DNA of 64,000 nt from Methanobacterium spitsbergense (GTDB lineage Archaea; Methanobacteriota; Methanobacteria; Methanobacteriales; Methanobacteriaceae). Below, piece by piece: positions 26,948 through 37,084 of the stretch. A model generated the notes under the pieces. That model was given only the letters and a program-made list of their open reading frames with translations, had not been told where the DNA came from and made no database searches. Position 1 is the first letter of the stretch. Each line of letters begins with the position of its first letter. The translations under genes and the position numbers were made by a program. The stretch is from assembly GCF_019931065.1 (NCBI RefSeq), contig NZ_JAIOUQ010000007.1:121623-185622 (forward strand). Direction: 5' to 3'.

Positions 26948-27841
26948 ATGAAATGTTCTATTTTCGCACCATCTCATATAACTGGATTTTTTGAAATAAT
27001 TGATAATCAAAACCCATTAAAGAGAGGATCCTGTGGTGCTGGTGTAGCAATGGATAAGGGTGTAATTACCAATCTTAAAATATTTGATAAGAATTCCTCA
27101 GATAGTTTAAAGACTAGTGTAACCATTAATGGGGAGGAAGATGTTAGAAATACTACCATAACCTTTAAAACAATTGAGATTATGGAAAGGGAATTTAATA
27201 TTAGTAAACTCGTTGAGGACAAGTCAATCAGTATTGATCATGTATTAGAAGTACCCATAGGTGCAGGATTTGGAACCTCAGCAGCATGTGCACTTGGAAC
27301 TGCCCTTTCAATAGCAAAGATTCTTGAACTAGATATAACCTATAATAAAGCCACAAGCATAGCTCATCTTGCAGAAATTGAAATGGAAAGCGGATTGGGG
27401 GATGTGATTGCTGAGGTAAATGGGGGTATCACCTTAAGAATAAAAGAAGGAGCTCCAGGATTTGGCGTAACAGACAAAATGATATTGAAAAAGGATTTAT
27501 ATGTAATATGCAAGAGTTTAGGAGGTATTGAAACATCAGAAATAATCGGTGATCCAATCCACAAAAAAAGAATCAACAACACAGGCAGAAACATGTTAAG
27601 CATGTTATTAAAAAATCCTGTTCCCGAATTTTTCCTTAAACTATCAAATAAATTTGCAATGGAAACAGGACTTCTTAGTACTGAAGTATCCGACATTATA
27701 AATATTCTCCAAGAAGAAAGTATGGGTGCATCAATGGCAATGCTTGGAAATACTGCATTTGCACTATCTGAAACACCAGATACAACTCTTGATAACGTTA
27801 TAATTTCTAAAATTGATTCTTATGGATGTAGATTCCTTTGA
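26948..27841 (+). CDS. Pantoate kinase
   Basis: A 297-aa GHMP-family kinase. The N-terminal FAPSHITGFFEI, the glycine-rich ATP loop VPIGAGFGTSAACALGTALS (about residues 102-121) and later GMLSTE-like helices (here TGLLSTE) match archaeal pantoate kinase, which phosphorylates pantoate in the archaeal coenzyme A route. ATG 26948 follows AGTGAT. A partner phosphopantothenate synthetase is not seen next to it. It ends 5 nt from the convergent winged-helix gene. Confidence 0.9.
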   Translation: MKCSIFAPSHITGFFEIIDNQNPLKRGSCGAGVAMDKGVITNLKIFDKNSSDSLKTSVTINGEEDVRNTTITFKTIEIMEREFNISKLVEDKSISIDHVLEVPIGAGFGTSAACALGTALSIAKILELDITYNKATSIAHLAEIEMESGLGDVIAEVNGGITLRIKEGAPGFGVTDKMILKKDLYVICKSLGGIETSEIIGDPIHKKRINNTGRNMLSMLLKNPVPEFFLKLSNKFAMETGLLSTEVSDIINILQEESMGASMAMLGNTAFALSETPDTTLDNVIISKIDSYGCRFL

Positions 27842-27846
27842 ATCCA

Positions 27847-28647
27847 TTATTTTTGAAATTCTTCCAGTGAAACATTTTCTATCTTATATCTCAATCCTTC
27901 ATGTTCTAATTTTTTTGTCAAACTCTTACTCATTTTTCCAACAGCAAATACCAACACATTAAGTCCCCTTTTTGCAGCTGCAACAGTTGCATATGGAGTT
28001 GCGAATTCAAAATCAGTTTGGATTCCAATTTTGTTTGTCACAGCTCTTGAAACTGTGCCCATGATTCCAATCCTATCAAATCCACGTGCATAAATTTCTT
28101 CGATTTCTCCCATGTTGCATGCCCTGGACCCTCCTTCGTTAATGGTTGGGACCTGTATTATAACCACATGTCCGGGTTGGAGTTTAATTGTACCTCCAAG
28201 TTTAATAAGGGCAACATCATCCCCCTTAGAAGCTGAATTTAAAACTTCAGCATGGGCAGATTTTTTTTCTTTTCCAGCATATAATGTGCCTTTATCCATT
28301 TCTAACCATACTGTTTCACCAGTTTTCATATTTTCCCTGGCTAATGCAGGCCATACTGATTTATAAGTATTCATGGTATCCAGTACATTATCTGCATATT
28401 TACTAAGGTTTACAGCCTCATTTTTAACCTTTTCAATGCCTCGTTTGGTTATCTTATATCTGGCATTACCCATACCTGTTTCAACGAAGCCATCATCAAC
28501 AAGACTTTTTATATTTTCTGAAACAGCCTGCACAGTAATATCAAGCTTTTTAGCTATATCCTTCTGTCTTAGATGGGGTTGTTCTCTTGCTATCTCTGCA
28601 AGTATTTGGAATCTTGTGAGTTCGCCTTTTTTCTTGAAAACCTTCAT
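27847..28647 (-). CDS. Winged-helix protein with a C-terminal domain of unknown function
   Basis: A 266-aa protein. Residues about 12-75 form a MarR/ArsR-like winged helix ([46 protein letters not shown]). The rest ([63 protein letters not shown]) is a conserved archaeal domain I do not recognise; a ligand-binding role is plausible. ATG follows GGGGAG. It is 18 nt upstream of recJ in the same direction order (recJ gene then this gene downstream on the minus strand), so it may be in the recJ-srp19-hemD run. Confidence 0.75.
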   Translation of the reverse strand: MKVFKKKGELTRFQILAEIAREQPHLRQKDIAKKLDITVQAVSENIKSLVDDGFVETGMGNARYKITKRGIEKVKNEAVNLSKYADNVLDTMNTYKSVWPALARENMKTGETVWLEMDKGTLYAGKEKKSAHAEVLNSASKGDDVALIKLGGTIKLQPGHVVIIQVPTINEGGSRACNMGEIEEIYARGFDRIGIMGTVSRAVTNKIGIQTDFEFATPYATVAAAKRGLNVLVFAVGKMSKSLTKKLEHEGLRYKIENVSLEEFQK

Positions 28648-28665
28648 GGTTTACTCCCCACTTAT

Positions 28666-30066
28666 TTAGATCAATCCTTTCAAACTTTCATCAAGGAGGT
28701 TCAAAAATTTATCGGTACTGCCCTCAGGTATATACGCTCCACAGGCAACAGAATGTCCTCCTCCTGTTCCACCAACTTTCTTTGCAACCTTTCTAATTAA
28801 ATTTCCAAAGTGTATACCATTGTATGCAAGTAATCTTGAACATCGTAATGAAACTTTTATTCCTTCCTTGTCTTCTCCAATTGGTGTAAAACCTATAATT
28901 GGTTTCCTCCAATCACCATAACTTAATATCATGCCTGCTATGGTTCCGATTACTTCACTCTTTATTTCACTTCCTTCAAAGTACTGTATATTGTTGAGGG
29001 GGATTATTCTGTCGTCTCCCCTTATCCAATTCATTTTTTGAGCAAGGTAACGACGGTGTCCGAGAGCAAGATGTTCCATTTCATCAAGTCCCGCACCTCT
29101 GTCTCCTTTTAATACGTTTAATGCAACTTTATGGTGGTTATGTCTTCCACATGCATTAACAGCAGTTGAGAATTCACTAGCATCCCTAAGTGGGGAATAT
29201 TTTTCTTCTTCTAAAAACTCATATGAATCTCCAGATATTAATTTTGGTACGTATTTAACATATTTGGAAGGAACTTCCAAACTCAACATACGGACCAGCT
29301 CGGAAAATAACCTGCCCTTTTCTTCAACACTCAAATCACATAATGATCTGTGTTTTCTACCATTTTTAGTTGGAATATCAAGTTTATTTAAAAGAAGAAG
29401 GCATTCTGTTTTATTATTGGTTATTGGTAGATTCACATCTCCAAAATAGGATAATGCAACAAATATTGGTCGGGTTTGTCTTCCATAGATTGCAAGATCG
29501 TTTTTTGATTCAACCAATTGATGTTTAATGCTTTCATTGAGTATACCATGGTTTATACCAACCATTTTTCCATTAAAACTGTTTTGCATATCTCCAACAG
29601 CACTTAAAACACCCATCCAGCTTAGATCTTGAAATCCAAATGTTCTTGCAAGGAGATAGCTCATTCCTCCACCCGAAATTTCATAGGATCCATCAATATT
29701 ATGGAAATGTGGATTTAATTCTACTAGTTCTCCATTCATTGATTGTCCCATCTTCCTGATTGGTGGGTGATGGTCAAGGATCAGAGTTTTTGATGCGGAG
29801 GTACAAAATTCGGTCAGATCTTGTCCAGATCCGAGATCAGAAAATATTGTAAGTTCATTTTCTGCTTTAAGATCGTCTATCTTATCAAGACTTATAAATT
29901 CTATTTCATGATCCTTATCAAGCCTATCAAGCATTGAAGATAATATAGCACCTGCTGTAACACCATCACAGTCTATATGGGTATATATTTTAATGTCTTC
30001 GGATTTCTTAATCAATTCATGTGCTTTATTAAAGGATAAGTTCATTGAATTATCAGATTCAAGCAT
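28666..30066 (-). CDS. recJ: RecJ/GAN-like DHH family exonuclease
   Basis: A 466-aa DHH phosphoesterase of the archaeal RecJ group. Motifs seen: [14 protein letters not shown] (motif I Asp), [17 protein letters not shown] (DHH), and the C-terminal [16 protein letters not shown] (DHHA1 glycine-rich). Archaeal members are single-strand-specific 5'-3' exonucleases, one of which (GAN) associates with the GINS replication complex. Start ATG is preceded by CGGAG. It is upstream of the winged-helix gene and downstream of srp19. Confidence 0.9.
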   Translation of the reverse strand: MLESDNSMNLSFNKAHELIKKSEDIKIYTHIDCDGVTAGAILSSMLDRLDKDHEIEFISLDKIDDLKAENELTIFSDLGSGQDLTEFCTSASKTLILDHHPPIRKMGQSMNGELVELNPHFHNIDGSYEISGGGMSYLLARTFGFQDLSWMGVLSAVGDMQNSFNGKMVGINHGILNESIKHQLVESKNDLAIYGRQTRPIFVALSYFGDVNLPITNNKTECLLLLNKLDIPTKNGRKHRSLCDLSVEEKGRLFSELVRMLSLEVPSKYVKYVPKLISGDSYEFLEEEKYSPLRDASEFSTAVNACGRHNHHKVALNVLKGDRGAGLDEMEHLALGHRRYLAQKMNWIRGDDRIIPLNNIQYFEGSEIKSEVIGTIAGMILSYGDWRKPIIGFTPIGEDKEGIKVSLRCSRLLAYNGIHFGNLIRKVAKKVGGTGGGHSVACGAYIPEGSTDKFLNLLDESLKGLI

Positions 30067-30108
30067 GTTAACTCCGTTCTAGGGTATTAAAAATAATTTT
30101 TATTATAG

Positions 30109-30384
30109 TTATTTTGATCGGGTTCCCTTAATCATATTACTAATTTTGATCAGGATTTCCTTTTTGGGCATTGTCTTATCCACTGTAACTCTTCCTGAGA
30201 TTTCCCACCAGGATCTAGAATATGATTTATTTTTATCTACTTCAGGATTTAAATCAAGCTTTTCAGCTGCCTTTGAAATTTCTCGAATCTTAGGAGAACT
30301 TACAGCATGTTCTATTGAAATTTTTCTTCCTTCATGTTTAGTTTTCTTTGAATCAATGTAAACTGGCCAAATTATTGCTTTCAT
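30109..30384 (-). CDS. srp19: Signal recognition particle 19 kDa protein
   Basis: A 91-aa SRP19: [23 protein letters not shown], and [14 protein letters not shown] are family signatures. It binds helices 6 and 8 of 7S RNA and lets SRP54 join the particle. AGGTGAG lies 8 nt upstream of ATG 30384; the frame extends further upstream but without a ribosome binding site. The 7S RNA gene is not in this window. Confidence 0.94.
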   Translation of the reverse strand: MKAIIWPVYIDSKKTKHEGRKISIEHAVSSPKIREISKAAEKLDLNPEVDKNKSYSRSWWEISGRVTVDKTMPKKEILIKISNMIKGTRSK

Positions 30385-30434
30385 AATAAAACTCACCTGA
30401 AATATATTATACAATATTAGTTTTCATCATTTTA

Positions 30435-31223
30435 TTAATTCATATAATTCATTAACTTTTCTAGCATAGCTTTAACAGTATATTCCTCAGGAATCAAAAC
30501 AGGAATACCCTGTTCTTTCAGGGGTCTGGCTGTAACAGGACCTATTGCAGCTACAGCAACATTCCCATTCCTAAACTTTTCGAGTAATCTCTCCTTATCC
30601 TCTTCCTTAGCAATTTCTAGCAAATTTTGCACGGTTAAAGTACTTGTAAATGTTACCGCATCAATTTTTCCGTTGATTATGTTTTTTATTAAATTTTCAA
30701 CGTTATCTTTATTTTCTGGAAGTTCGGATTTGTAGGCTTCGGCAATGAAAACATGCGCACCCATTTTTTCCAGTCCCGCTGGAAGTGAATCCCTTGCAGA
30801 TAATGTTCTGGGGAGTCCTATAAGTTTATTATTGAGTTCTAATCCTTGATAAACCTCCAGAAGCCCTTCTGCAGTATAATCCTCTGGCACCATATCTACT
30901 TTTAAGCCCTTTTCTTCCAGGAATTTCCCAGTTCTGGGACCTATTACAGCTATCTTACAGTCAGGACTAAGTCTCTCTTTAAGATCATTACAATGTTTGA
31001 ATAATGATATAATTGCTGTTGGGGAAGTGAATATTAACCAGTCAAGCTTTCCTGCCATTTTGCACAAGTTTTTTAGAGACTGGGAATTTGAAACTTGGAG
31101 TTCCAAAGTAGGTGCAATAAATGCCTTTCCACCATGTGCTTCAACAATGTTCACGGCTTCAGCAATCCTTTCAGCAGGACGTGTTATACCTATTACTTTT
31201 CCCTCAAATTCATTACCCTTCAT
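30435..31223 (-). CDS. hemD: Uroporphyrinogen-III synthase
   Basis: A 262-aa HemD-fold protein (two-domain, low conservation): [33 protein letters not shown] and the later [15 protein letters not shown] and [19 protein letters not shown] support the call. It cyclises hydroxymethylbilane to uroporphyrinogen III. AAGGT is 3 nt upstream of ATG. It follows cobA with a 4-nt overlap, so both act in sequence on the same intermediate. Confidence 0.93.
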   Translation of the reverse strand: MKGNEFEGKVIGITRPAERIAEAVNIVEAHGGKAFIAPTLELQVSNSQSLKNLCKMAGKLDWLIFTSPTAIISLFKHCNDLKERLSPDCKIAVIGPRTGKFLEEKGLKVDMVPEDYTAEGLLEVYQGLELNNKLIGLPRTLSARDSLPAGLEKMGAHVFIAEAYKSELPENKDNVENLIKNIINGKIDAVTFTSTLTVQNLLEIAKEEDKERLLEKFRNGNVAVAAIGPVTARPLKEQGIPVLIPEEYTVKAMLEKLMNYMN

Positions 31224-31957
31224 TTACCTTCAACCTTTTCGAGTTTAGCCTTTTTAAGTAAAGATTCCTTAAAAACATCCACTACCTTACCTACAATTAC
31301 CAATGCAGGAGTGTTTATATGATTCTGAGTGATATCTTCGAGTGTTCCTGTTATAATTCTCTGATCTGGAGATGTACCATTTTCAATAACGCAGACAGGA
31401 GTTTTTGGATCTTTGTACTTCATTATTTCCTTGGTGTTTTCTTCCAGTAGTCCAATACCCATAAGAATAATTATAGTATCTGCTTTAAAATCCCATTTAA
31501 CCTGTTTGTTAGGCTTTGTAGGGTCTTCATGTCCTGTAACTATTGTTAATGAAGTTGCAATACCTCTGTGTGTAACTGGAAGTCCTGAAGATGTGGGTAC
31601 ACCAATGGCAGAAGTGACTCCTGGAATGAATTCTACACATATCCCTTCTTCTAACAAAGCCAGCATTTCTTCTCCACCCCTACCAAATACAAATGGGTCT
31701 CCACCCTTTAATCTAACAACATTTTGGTGTTTTTTACCTTGATCAATGAGTATTTGGTTTATTTCGTCTTGTTTTTTGTAATGTTCTCCTGCTTTTTTAC
31801 CTACATAAATGAGATCAGCATTTTCTGCATACTTTAAAATTTCATTATTTGCAAGTCTGTCGTAAATTACCACGTTAGCTTTTTTTAGGGCCTTAACGGC
31901 TTTAAGAGTTATAAGGTCTGGATCTCCAGGTCCAGCACCAACCAAATATACTACCAT
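31220..31957 (-). CDS. cobA: Uroporphyrinogen-III C-methyltransferase
   Basis: A 245-aa SAM methyltransferase making precorrin-2, the branch point to siroheme, F430 and cobamide. Signatures: [18 protein letters not shown] at the N-terminus, [18 protein letters not shown], and [28 protein letters not shown] lies 4 nt before the ATG. The stop overlaps hemD by 4 nt; together they form a two-gene operon for the F430 and cobamide branch. Confidence 0.96.
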   Translation of the reverse strand: MVVYLVGAGPGDPDLITLKAVKALKKANVVIYDRLANNEILKYAENADLIYVGKKAGEHYKKQDEINQILIDQGKKHQNVVRLKGGDPFVFGRGGEEMLALLEEGICVEFIPGVTSAIGVPTSSGLPVTHRGIATSLTIVTGHEDPTKPNKQVKWDFKADTIIILMGIGLLEENTKEIMKYKDPKTPVCVIENGTSPDQRIITGTLEDITQNHINTPALVIVGKVVDVFKESLLKKAKLEKVEGK

Positions 31958-32099
31958 GTTTTCACCTTGGATTTTTAAGTTTGATTATTTGAATCAATAA
32001 ATAATTAAATTAATTTTAAGGGCATAATAACCTTAAAAAAAATCATATACCTTCTTATATTACAATCAATATGCTATAGTTTCATAAAATGGGATGGCT

Positions 32100-32750
32100 T
32101 CAATATTTAATCATTCCACTAAAGAATTTTAAACCGTCATCAGATCCTAAAATAGTTTCTGAAGCTCTTTCAGGATGGGGCATGACTGCACACACCAATC
32201 CCTCTTCATCACATACTCCTGTAATGGCTTCCATTGACCCGTTTGGATTTTCGGATTCAAATGAAAGTATTATCTGATCATTTTCATGTAGTTTTTTAAG
32301 ATTTTCGGTATAGTAACGACCTTCAGCATGGGCTATTGGCATATTTATTACTTCATTCTTCTTGTACATACTTGTAAACGGTGTTCTGGTACTGTTAACC
32401 TTGAGTTCTGTCCATTTGCAAATGAATTTGGCATTCTGGTTTTCAGTAAAAACACCGGGCACCAGTCCAACCTCTGCAAGTATTTGGGCACCGTTACATA
32501 TTCCAAGAACAGGTTTTTCCTCTTTAACACAGTCTTTAATGCCATTTATCACAGGGGTGATTGCTGCTATGGCTCCTGCACGGAGATAATCTCCATAAGA
32601 AAATCCTCCAGGTATCACTATGCCTTCAAAGTCTGAAAGATCTCTTTTGCTCCACCAGATATATTCTGGTTTGGCCCCTGCAAGTTCAAGTGCATGGAAA
32701 ACATCCCTATCACAGTTTGACCCAGGAAATCTTATTATCCCAACTTTCAT
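32100..32750 (-). CDS. purQ: Phosphoribosylformylglycinamidine synthase subunit PurQ
   Basis: A 216-aa class I glutamine amidotransferase. The nucleophile is in GICNGAQIL and the His-Glu pair in MPHPERASE, with [12 protein letters not shown] at the start. It supplies ammonia to PurL. It lies 3 nt downstream of purS; GAGG precedes the ATG. PurL itself is not in this window. Confidence 0.96.
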   Translation of the reverse strand: MKVGIIRFPGSNCDRDVFHALELAGAKPEYIWWSKRDLSDFEGIVIPGGFSYGDYLRAGAIAAITPVINGIKDCVKEEKPVLGICNGAQILAEVGLVPGVFTENQNAKFICKWTELKVNSTRTPFTSMYKKNEVINMPIAHAEGRYYTENLKKLHENDQIILSFESENPNGSMEAITGVCDEEGLVCAVMPHPERASETILGSDDGLKFFSGMIKY

Positions 32751-32753
32751 CTT

Positions 32754-33008
32754 TTATTCCTCTTTTGGAGATATTTTAATGGTATAATCGTGGATCACAG
32801 GATTGCAGAGTAGTCTCTGGCACATTTCATCCACTTCTTTTTTAACAAGTTCCTGATCTGATCCTTCAATTGTAAACTTAATCATGTCAACTGTAGCTGT
32901 ATTTTCTACATTATAATCAAGTAAGGCCAGCGCTCTCTGTATAGTTGCTGCTTCGGGATTTAACATACCATTTTTCAGACTAATTTTAACCTCTGCATCA
33001 TATTTCAT
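32754..33008 (-). CDS. purS: Phosphoribosylformylglycinamidine synthase subunit PurS
   Basis: An 84-aa protein: [28 protein letters not shown] and [19 protein letters not shown] are PurS signatures. It bridges PurL and PurQ in the FGAM synthase complex. GGTGATG lies just before the ATG. It sits between purC and purQ, in the same direction. Confidence 0.95.
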   Translation of the reverse strand: MKYDAEVKISLKNGMLNPEAATIQRALALLDYNVENTATVDMIKFTIEGSDQELVKKEVDEMCQRLLCNPVIHDYTIKISPKEE

Positions 33009-33132
33009 TGCATCACCATTTCTTTTTTTGGAATTAACTAATAAATTTAAATTCGTCTATTAAGATATCTGATCCCTAATTAAATATCTAAAAATATTTT
33101 TTTTTAGAATCATACTCTTAAAATTTGTTTGT

Positions 33133-33879
33133 TTAAAGATTGATATTCCATTTTTCCTTATCTTCATTGCTGAGTATCATAGATGCGACTTTCATGTAGG
33201 CATCCATAACACCTGATTCACCCTTTCTAAACAAATCCTTATCAAGAACTTCCCATGTTTTTGAGTCCCAAAATCTGCATGTATCTGGACTAATCTCATC
33301 TCCCAGTACTATATTCCCCTGGGAATCAAAACCATATTCAATCTTAAAATCAGGGAATAGGATATCTCTCTCCAAGAGGAAATCCTTTAATATAGCGTTG
33401 ATTTTAAGGGTAATATCTCTTATACCATCAAGTTCTTGTTGTGTTGCAAGACCTAAGGCAATAGTTATGGAATCGTTTAACATGGGGTCATGATATTCAT
33501 CGTTTTTATAGTCCATCTGTATTACAGGTGGATTTAATTCCTGTTTATCGGTGAATGGAAATTTTTTTATAAGGCTTCCTGCTGCTATATTTCGAGTTAT
33601 AACCTCTAGAGGTATCATATCTAATTTTTTGCATAACATATAACCTGGTTTAATCAGTTCTATGTACTGTGTTTTAATTCCAGATTTTTCTAAAACTTCA
33701 AAAAACTTTGAAGAGATCACAGAATTATAAAAACCCTTTTTAACAAGGCTTTCACTTTTAATCCCGTCTCCGGCAGTTATATCATCTCTGAATTTAACTA
33801 TAACTTGTGTTGGATTGTCTGTTTCGTACACGTCTTTTGCTTTACCAGCGTATATGAGATCTCCAATTTTTGAATTCAT
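33133..33879 (-). CDS. purC: SAICAR synthase
   Basis: A 248-aa enzyme joining CAIR and aspartate in purine synthesis. [13 protein letters not shown] at the start, [21 protein letters not shown], and [24 protein letters not shown] are diagnostic. ATG 33879 is preferred (GGAG 6 nt upstream); ATG 33891 overlaps that site. First gene of the purC-purS-purQ run; its upstream region holds a strong inverted repeat at 33984-34015. Confidence 0.96.
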   Translation of the reverse strand: MNSKIGDLIYAGKAKDVYETDNPTQVIVKFRDDITAGDGIKSESLVKKGFYNSVISSKFFEVLEKSGIKTQYIELIKPGYMLCKKLDMIPLEVITRNIAAGSLIKKFPFTDKQELNPPVIQMDYKNDEYHDPMLNDSITIALGLATQQELDGIRDITLKINAILKDFLLERDILFPDFKIEYGFDSQGNIVLGDEISPDTCRFWDSKTWEVLDKDLFRKGESGVMDAYMKVASMILSNEDKEKWNINL

Positions 33880-33891
33880 TTTAAACTCCAT

Positions 33892-34521
33892 TAATTCTTT
33901 AATATTTTTTATAAAAACTATCCAATGAACAGAATGTTTATAATAATTTTGCTTTCTGTTTTTACTAATTATTACTAGACACTTCTAATTGAAAAACACT
34001 CACTTTTTAATTAGAGATAAGTCTGTAGGATTATATAAAAACTTCGTAGGAAAAACATATATTTGATAATTGGAGTTTTAACTTATGAATACCATCATAA
34101 ATTGGATATAAAATCTTATTTTTCACTATTTTAATTTTTAAATAGATATATTTGATTAATAATTTATAAAAACATTTAATTACACTTAAATAACTTAATT
34201 AAATACATATCGGATATTTAATACGACTACAATGTGCTATTGATTGTTAAATAAAGTTCACTTTCATATATCTGATTTTGTGAAGTTAACCTTGAGGAAT
34301 AAATAACAAATTCAAAAATTATTAATTCTCCAAATTATAAATTAAACGAATATAGAGTTTAAACATGGAGTTCCATTTAAAAAAACAATTTTCATTATAT
34401 TAAAAATATAATATGATACTAATAAGTCATGATTTAGTAAAATAGAATTGTATATCCATCAAAAAGTAATAAGGAGTAATAAATTTGTCCTTTTATTGTC
34501 TATAAATTTAGATCTAATTAT
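33892..34521. other. Gap of about 630 bp between purC and the fumarate reductase operon
   Basis: No gene is seen. It holds the purC promoter and repeat on one side. On the frdA side there is a perfect 8-bp palindrome pair ATTATATT AAA AATATAAT (34394-34412), a TATA-like TCTATAAATTTAG (about 34499-34511), and a ribosome binding site AAGGAG (34471-34476) followed by a six-codon frame. Confidence 0.45.
33984..34015. promoter_or_regulatory. 12-bp interrupted inverted repeat upstream of purC
   Basis: TCTAATT (33984-33990), G, AAAAA (33992-33996), loop CACTCAC, TTTTT (34004-34008), AATTAGA (34009-34015). The 12 paired bases have one bulge. It is about 105 nt upstream of the purC start, upstream of a TATA-like element on the minus strand near 33935-33945, so it could be an operator for the purine genes. 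Confidence 0.4.
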
Positions 34522-36306
34522 TTGGGAGGGGTTAACGTTATTGTAACTAAATCTTTAAACCATGATGATGCAAAGGAAAAGAGCGGTTCAATCCCACAAG
34601 CAACCATTCATAGTCATGAAGTAATAATAATTGGTGGTGGATTAACTGGGCTCAGGGCAGCTATCCAAATAGCAGATGCCGGGCTCAATGGGGCTATTAT
34701 TTCAAAGGTCCATCCTTTGAGATCCCACTCTGTTGCTGCTCAAGGAGGAATGAATGCTTCTCTTGGAAATGTTCCGGGAGAAGACGGTAAAAATGATAGT
34801 TGGGAAATGCATGCCTATGATACTGTCAAGGGATCAGATTATTTAGCAGATCAGGATGCAGTTGAACTAATGTGTCGTGAGGCAACTTCAACAGTGATAG
34901 AACTTGAACACATGGGAACGGTGTGGTCTAGACTGGAAAACGGAAAAATAGCTCAACGTCCATTTGGAGGGGCAGGATTTCCTAGAACTTGTTATGCTGC
35001 CGATCGTACTGGTCATAATGCTCTTAACACATTATATGAACAGTTATTTGATAGGGATATCCCCGTATATGAGGAATTTTTTGTAACATCACTGGTGCAG
35101 GATAGGGGGAGATGTAATGGATGCACGGCCATTGATATTAAGACAGGAAATGTACATGGATTTGTTTCAAAAGCAGTTCTTATGGCTACAGGAGGATTTG
35201 GAAGAATATTCAGCAGATCAACCAATGCCCTAATAAATACAGGAGATGGTCATGCACTTGCACTAAATGCATGTGTGCCTTTGAAAGATATGGAATTTGT
35301 ACAGTTCCACCCTACAACCCTTTACGGTACTAATATTTTAATGAGTGAAGGGGCACGTGGTGAGGGAGGAATTCTTTTAAACAGTAATGGGGAGCGGTTC
35401 ATGGAACATTATGCACCCAACTCATTGGATCTGGCACCTCGTGATGTTGTGGCAAGATCAATTGAAACTGAAATTAGAGAAGGAAGGGGATTTGATGGAG
35501 GTTATGTTAATTTAGATTTAACTCATTTAGGTGCGGATCGTATTATGGAACGGTTACCAGGGATACGACAGATAGCTATGGATTTTGCAGGAGTTGATCC
35601 AATCGATGATCCAGTTCCAGTTCAACCAGGCCAGCACTACTCAATGGGCGGAATAGACGTTGATATTAATGGAGCTACAATATTACTGGGATTGTATGCT
35701 GCAGGCGAATGTGCATGTATTAGTGTACATGGTGCTAACAGGTTAGGAGGTAATTCACTGCTTGAAACTGTAGTATATGGAAGATTGGTTGCTGATAAAA
35801 TTATTGAAGATAATCCGATCCATTTAGAACAAGACATCGAACCTATAAAGTTGGCCATAATTGATATTGAAGATAAAATAGGCGATATAATGGATCGTAA
35901 GGATAATGGAAACTTTTTTCGGGTAAAAAATGCCATTACCGACATTATGTTTAATAAATTCGGAATATTTCGTGATTCTGATGGAATGGATGAGGGACTT
36001 GTTGAGATTAAAAATTTACAGGAACAATTTTCCAAGCTTTCTCCAATTAATAAGGAGAAACCTTTTAATCAGTCACTCATACAGTTTTTAGAAGTTGAAG
36101 GTATGCTTAAATTAGCAGAAATTATCGCACTCAGTGCCATTGAGCGAAAGGAAAGTCGAGGTTCTCATACTAGGATAGATCATCCTGAACGTGATGATGT
36201 AAACTTTCTTAAACACACAGTTTCAATTTTAAATGGTGAAGAAGTCGATATTACATATAAACCCGTCATTCTTGGAATGTTTGAACCAAAGGAGCGTGTT
36301 TACTAA
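34522..36306 (+). CDS. frdA: Fumarate reductase/succinate dehydrogenase flavoprotein subunit
   Basis: A 594-aa FAD enzyme. HEVIIIGGGLTGLRAAIQ is the FAD dinucleotide fold; RSHSVAAQGGMNASLG is the FAD-linking segment with the His for the covalent flavin; GARGEGGILLNSNGERF and QHYSMGGIDVDINGA carry active-site residues; HGANRLGGNSLLETVVYGR follows. Length is like bacterial SdhA/FrdA (about 590) and longer than methanogen TfrA. Start is uncertain: TTG 34522 lies before GGGAGGGG (34524-34530), no ATG or GTG is in frame near it, and ATT 34540 or GTT 34537 are better placed. First gene of a four-gene operon with frdB, aspA and a rubredoxin fusion. Confidence 0.92.
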   Translation: MGGVNVIVTKSLNHDDAKEKSGSIPQATIHSHEVIIIGGGLTGLRAAIQIADAGLNGAIISKVHPLRSHSVAAQGGMNASLGNVPGEDGKNDSWEMHAYDTVKGSDYLADQDAVELMCREATSTVIELEHMGTVWSRLENGKIAQRPFGGAGFPRTCYAADRTGHNALNTLYEQLFDRDIPVYEEFFVTSLVQDRGRCNGCTAIDIKTGNVHGFVSKAVLMATGGFGRIFSRSTNALINTGDGHALALNACVPLKDMEFVQFHPTTLYGTNILMSEGARGEGGILLNSNGERFMEHYAPNSLDLAPRDVVARSIETEIREGRGFDGGYVNLDLTHLGADRIMERLPGIRQIAMDFAGVDPIDDPVPVQPGQHYSMGGIDVDINGATILLGLYAAGECACISVHGANRLGGNSLLETVVYGRLVADKIIEDNPIHLEQDIEPIKLAIIDIEDKIGDIMDRKDNGNFFRVKNAITDIMFNKFGIFRDSDGMDEGLVEIKNLQEQFSKLSPINKEKPFNQSLIQFLEVEGMLKLAEIIALSAIERKESRGSHTRIDHPERDDVNFLKHTVSILNGEEVDITYKPVILGMFEPKERVY

Positions 36307-37082
36307 TGAAACTAAAGGTTTACAGATACCATGAAGGAATGAAAGAACCTCGCTATGATACATTCAAACTAAAATCAGATCCTAGTATAACTGTATTAGG
36401 GGCTTTATTCCAATTTCAACAGGAATTTGATGATTCTATTGCATTTCACTATTCATGCAGGGGTGCTGTATGTGGAACATGTGCAATGCTCATAAATAAA
36501 GTGCCAAGGCTTGCATGCAGAACACAAGTAGCATCATTAATCCAGGGTGAACTCAAAATTCCATTATCAGAATTCCCTGCTATTGAAGAAACTGTAAAAT
36601 GGAATCCTGAAGAAGAAATTTTAGTTGAACCGCTTCCTAATTTTCCTGTAATCAGGGATCTAATAGTTGATACAACATCATTTTTTAATTACTATAAATT
36701 TGTGGAACCCGTGTTTAAACCAGCCGACAAAACACCTGAAAAAGAAAGATTAATGGATCCATCAGCAATACCTGAATTAGAGTTATACACCAACTGTATA
36801 TTATGTGGTGCATGTTTTGGTTCATGTCCAATAGATGGAAAGAATCCAGATTATTGGGGGCCTGCTGCACTTGCGAAACTATACAGATTCCACATTGATC
36901 CAAGGGAAAAAAAAGGAACAGACAGACTTGAACTTGCCAATATTCCGGAGGGATGGTGGGCATGTGAATTTTATGGAAATTGTCGCAGAGTATGCCCCAA
37001 AGGGGTTCCTCCTCTTATTGCAATTGCCAAGGCTCGAGAACAATTAAATGATATAAATGAGAAGAAAGAGGAGGAACCATAA
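36306..37082 (+). CDS. frdB: Fumarate reductase/succinate dehydrogenase iron-sulfur subunit
   Basis: A 258-aa iron-sulfur protein. The [2Fe-2S] ligands are in HYSCRGAVCGTCAMLINKVPRLAC; the [4Fe-4S] in CILCGACFGSCP; the [3Fe-4S]-type in CEFYGNCRRVCPKG. This is the usual SdhB/FrdB set. It is half the size of methanogen TfrB, lacking the HdrB-like CCG domain that accepts electrons from CoM-SH and CoB-SH. No membrane-anchor subunit follows. The start overlaps the frdA stop by 1 nt, so the two are translated together. Confidence 0.93.
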   Translation: MKLKVYRYHEGMKEPRYDTFKLKSDPSITVLGALFQFQQEFDDSIAFHYSCRGAVCGTCAMLINKVPRLACRTQVASLIQGELKIPLSEFPAIEETVKWNPEEEILVEPLPNFPVIRDLIVDTTSFFNYYKFVEPVFKPADKTPEKERLMDPSAIPELELYTNCILCGACFGSCPIDGKNPDYWGPAALAKLYRFHIDPREKKGTDRLELANIPEGWWACEFYGNCRRVCPKGVPPLIAIAKAREQLNDINEKKEEEP

Positions 37083-37084
37083 AT

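Noticed and set aside
34025..34050. Direct repeat GTAGGA spaced about 20 nt in the purC-frdA gap
   Set aside because: Two short copies are expected by chance in this much sequence.
34485..34505. Six-codon TTG frame with AAGGAG before frdA
   Set aside because: Could be a leader peptide, but too short to support alone; mentioned with the frdA start.
34522..37082. Naming the fumarate reductase genes tfrA and tfrB
   Set aside because: FrdB lacks the HdrB-like half of TfrB and the two genes are adjacent to aspA, unlike the known CoM/CoB-dependent enzyme.
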